Assembly (NCBI RefSeq): GCF_900496995.4
Contig: NC_044014.1
Location: forward strand, 25,070,234-25,134,233
DNA: 64,000 bases
Direction: 5' to 3'
DNA from: Aquila chrysaetos chrysaetos
Lineage: Eukaryota > Chordata > Aves > Accipitriformes > Accipitridae
Part shown: in pieces, positions 61,924 to 64,000 of the stretch
How the letters are laid out: every line of letters starts with the position of its first letter
How positions within the stretch are numbered: position 1 is the stretch's first letter
Notes under the pieces: generated by a model
Seen by the model: only the letters and a program-made list of their open reading frames with translations
Database searches by the model: none
Told to the model about the DNA's origin: nothing
Made by a program: the position numbers and the translations under genes

Positions 61924-62390
61924 ATCTCGCCTATGTAGAGATTAGGCCACCCTTCACCCACGTGATTGAATTCCACCTTGCAGCTGTCCAAAATATCTGG
62001 CAGTTCCTGGGCAGAGGGAGTGCCAGGCTCAGAGCATTCCAGGGCTGACGGGGCCTGACCGACCGTCTTCAGGCGCTGACCCCTTTGGTGGCCACAGGCA
62101 GATTTAGGCAAGGGAGAGCCGGCGGGAAGCTGCTGCTGCAGAATCCACAGGGGAGGTTTTTTGCTGAAGCGTGCTCTTTGCTGCTGCTTGATGTTCCCAA
62201 GCAGGTGGCTGTCTCTAAATATGGCACACGCCTTGACGCCTCCCCGGATTAGCTCAGCGCTACATCCCTGACAGAACGGGGAACAGCCACAAAAATGAAA
62301 ATTCTGCGTTAAGCGAATCTTATGCGAAGAAAACGCTACTCCCCTCCCCACGTAAGCTATACTGCCGCGCCTGCCAGCATAGAGCTTTCC
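61924..62390 (-). pseudogene. DUSP13A: DUSP13A-like exon 1, long open frame without ATG
   Basis: A strong acceptor (CATTTCTTTCACAG) precedes 62390 and a consensus donor (AT/GTAAGTG) follows 61924. Between them the frame is open for 155 codons with no stop and no in-frame ATG. The last residues VEFNHVGEGWPNLYIGE match the family strand before the first splice junction, with D-to-G and V-to-G changes in the usual VDEVW motif. The rest (Cys-rich FCGCSPFCQGC, Gln-rich KQQQR) resembles nothing I recognise, and known DUSP13A proteins have only about 45 residues here. The true exon may begin at an internal acceptor such as CTCTGCCCAG near 62008. Confidence 0.6.
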
Positions 62391-64000
62391 CTGTGAAAGA
62401 AATGTCGGTCAACGCAACTGAGACGCAGTCCCAAATGCCTCATGTGACCCAGTTCTAATAATAAGCTACCAGGAAAGAGGGGACAGCTCATTTAGGGGTG
62501 AGTTCAAAATAAAGACCCTGAGAGCAGCTGTCCTGGGCCTTACCAAAAGGCCAACGAGCCCACTATCCTGCGCCTGACTGTGGCTGTAAGTGGATGGCTA
62601 CAGAAAATCGGAACACGAAAGCGTGAATTACACCGCTTTCTAACACTCTCCCAGCTTCCAGCTGGCTGCAGCTCATGAGCTTCCAGATCTGGATGGAGTT
62701 TCTAAGTATTTGGTAACCCTGAATGGATTTCTGTCCCATAAACTTTTCCCGTTACCCCTTGAATGTTTAGAGGCTTTTACCCTCTGCAGCGTCCTGTGGC
62801 AAGGCGTTGCACAGCTCACCTAACCCCCCTCCTCTTGTTTCAGACCTGGCTTCTACTGACTTCATCTGATGCCCTCAGTTCTTGTACTGGAAAACAAAAT
62901 TGAGGGACCTTTCCACTGGAATCTTACATGGCTCCCTTAAGGTGATACTGTGGTTTTGTGATTACTTCCAGCAGATTTACGTCTGCCACAGCTGTGGCTG
63001 GGACAGTCCCTTTCACGGTGCTCTGCTCACAGACACACACTCGCAGCCTTCACTGAGCTGGCACTAAACCTCATGACTCACTGGGTAAGGTGGGTCAGGA
63101 ATTGGATCTAGATGACAATTGCTCTCAAAAGAAGAAAAAAATTGGTTTTCAGATCCTCTTCAGGGGAGGTCTAACTCTTCTTTCTGGAATAGTCCTTTCC
63201 CATGGGAGGAGCTCATTCCTGAACCATATGCACTCTGCTGTAGGGCTTTGTCAGATGCATTCTTCAGCTGAACACTAAAAAAATGTTGAAAAGGCATAAA
63301 GGAATTAAAAACAGATTGAGGAAAGACCCCGTGATAGGGCAAGCCTGGGGCAGGAAGGCCTTCACACCTGTTTGTTTCAGAGGAGGCGGAAGGTAATCGG
63401 CTCCTGGTCAGGCTGGGTGTCCAGGACTGACAGTTCCCGCGGTCTCCCGGGAGGGTATGCAGGCACCTCTGCATGAGCCAAAGTGTTCTGGCCAGCTCAG
63501 CAGGTACATGGCTTACCTTTAGGTACTTCAGTATCTTTTAAAATGGGACCCTCCCTCAGGAGTTAACATTCAGTGCTTTCAGTCTCCTGGGTTGTGTAGA
63601 CCCTGTTGACAGATGTGCATTTTCTGAACAAAGTGCCATGGGTGAGGCGGTATTTTTCTTTTGCTTTGGTTCCTTAGTCCAACTTGCCAAACCAATACTT
63701 GAAATACAAGTTTTCCCACTGATAATGGAAAACATTGAAGTACCTCATGACCTGAACTATAGCAGTGTAAGTGACAGGTGAGAAGGTCTGTTTTCCTCCT
63801 AGAGCATCACAGCAGACAGAGTTTTCTGTTTTAAGAAGTTACAGGACTAATTCTACTGCTTTTGCTTATGTTGAATGGAATCTTTTTCCCTGAGCAGACC
63901 TGGAGCCAAAGTTAAACTGTATATAAAGAAAGGAGCAATACAGACAGGCAGGAAATCCAGGCAACACTAACTCTACCAATTAAAAACACTTCTGTGATTT
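62391..64000. other. Right flank with no recognised gene
   Basis: No exon of SAMD8, the expected right-hand neighbour in the human order, was recognised. The stretch at about 62760-62890 resembles an old interspersed repeat, a judgement from memory of its wording rather than a database match. Confidence 0.45.

Larger units (their letters stand above)
58130..62390 (-). pseudogene. DUSP13A: Decayed DUSP13A-like phosphatase (3 exons, frame broken)
   Basis: Three pieces in gene order match the DUSP13A (MDSP) type: exon 1 (62390-61924) ending FNHVGEGWPNLYIGE, exon 2 (59224-59018) with GVTHALNAAH, HYYGTPAEDL and a VHKA helix, and exon 3 (58295-58180) with [24 protein letters not shown], the PAxDL turn and HCV separate it from the two B-type copies. 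Splice sites between exons 1 and 2 are good (GTAAGT; CTCCACAG) and join in frame. The best exon 2 donor (ATG/GTGAGT) leaves phase 2, whereas exon 3 needs phase 1, so the catalytic exon is read out of frame, and an in-frame TGA overlaps that donor. Exon 3 hits TAG after AIQRVI, and the remaining C-terminal helix survives only as a frameshifted scrap. No in-frame ATG was found. The conserved VDEVW is changed to VGEGW. In mammals DUSP13A is a skeletal-muscle enzyme; here it is probably lost. Assembly or sequencing error is the main alternative. Confidence 0.72.

Noticed and set aside
63725-63783. Short ATG frame followed by a perfect donor (CAG/GTGAGA), a possible first exon of a right-hand gene
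   Set aside because: Only 18 codons, not similar to SAMD8 or any protein I know, and an ATG plus donor this close occurs often by chance.

Overview
The window reads as a bird nuclear genome: mostly AT-moderate non-coding DNA with a few short GC-rich islands, one 3'-end CR1 LINE of avian type ending in an ATTCTATG-type tail (about 42.6-43.0 kb), and a cluster of spliced vertebrate genes all on the minus strand. No operon structure, viral sequence or CRISPR array was seen. The species cannot be named from the sequence.

The only genes I can support are a tandem array of atypical dual-specificity phosphatases of the DUSP13 group, each split into three coding exons at the same places (phase 2 after the GD/GE motif, then phase 1 just before the P-loop exon). 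Going 5' to 3' along the minus strand (right to left): (1) a decayed DUSP13A-like copy at 62.4-58.1 kb, with an intact HCX5R loop but a broken exon 2/3 frame and a truncated last exon; (2) an apparently intact 202-residue DUSP13B-like paralogue at 41.9-38.9 kb; (3) an apparently intact 208-residue DUSP13B orthologue candidate at 21.2-12.0 kb. In human the order on the minus strand is DUSP13A, DUSP13B, then DUSP29, so the middle copy is additional, and DUSP29 (if present) should lie left of the window and SAMD8 right of it.

Between the genes lie long stretches without recognisable genes: 1-11.8 kb, the 7.8-kb intron 2 of the left copy, 21.2-36 kb, 42-53 kb, 53.8-58 kb and 62.4-64 kb. They hold microsatellites, homopolymer tracts, short tandem duplications, a 33-bp minisatellite and GC-rich islands at about 36.0-36.9 kb and 53.2-53.6 kb. 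Because the left copy's coding start sits immediately after a clear splice acceptor, it must have an upstream untranslated exon. The two islands lie 12-15 kb upstream of the two intact genes and are candidate distal promoters, which is inference only.

The products would act together only as paralogues: small phosphatases that dephosphorylate phospho-Tyr/Ser/Thr, with testis (13B) and skeletal muscle (13A) expression known in mammals. The most useful second-look items are the extra paralogue, the apparent loss of DUSP13A, and the long open but ATG-less first exon of that decayed copy.
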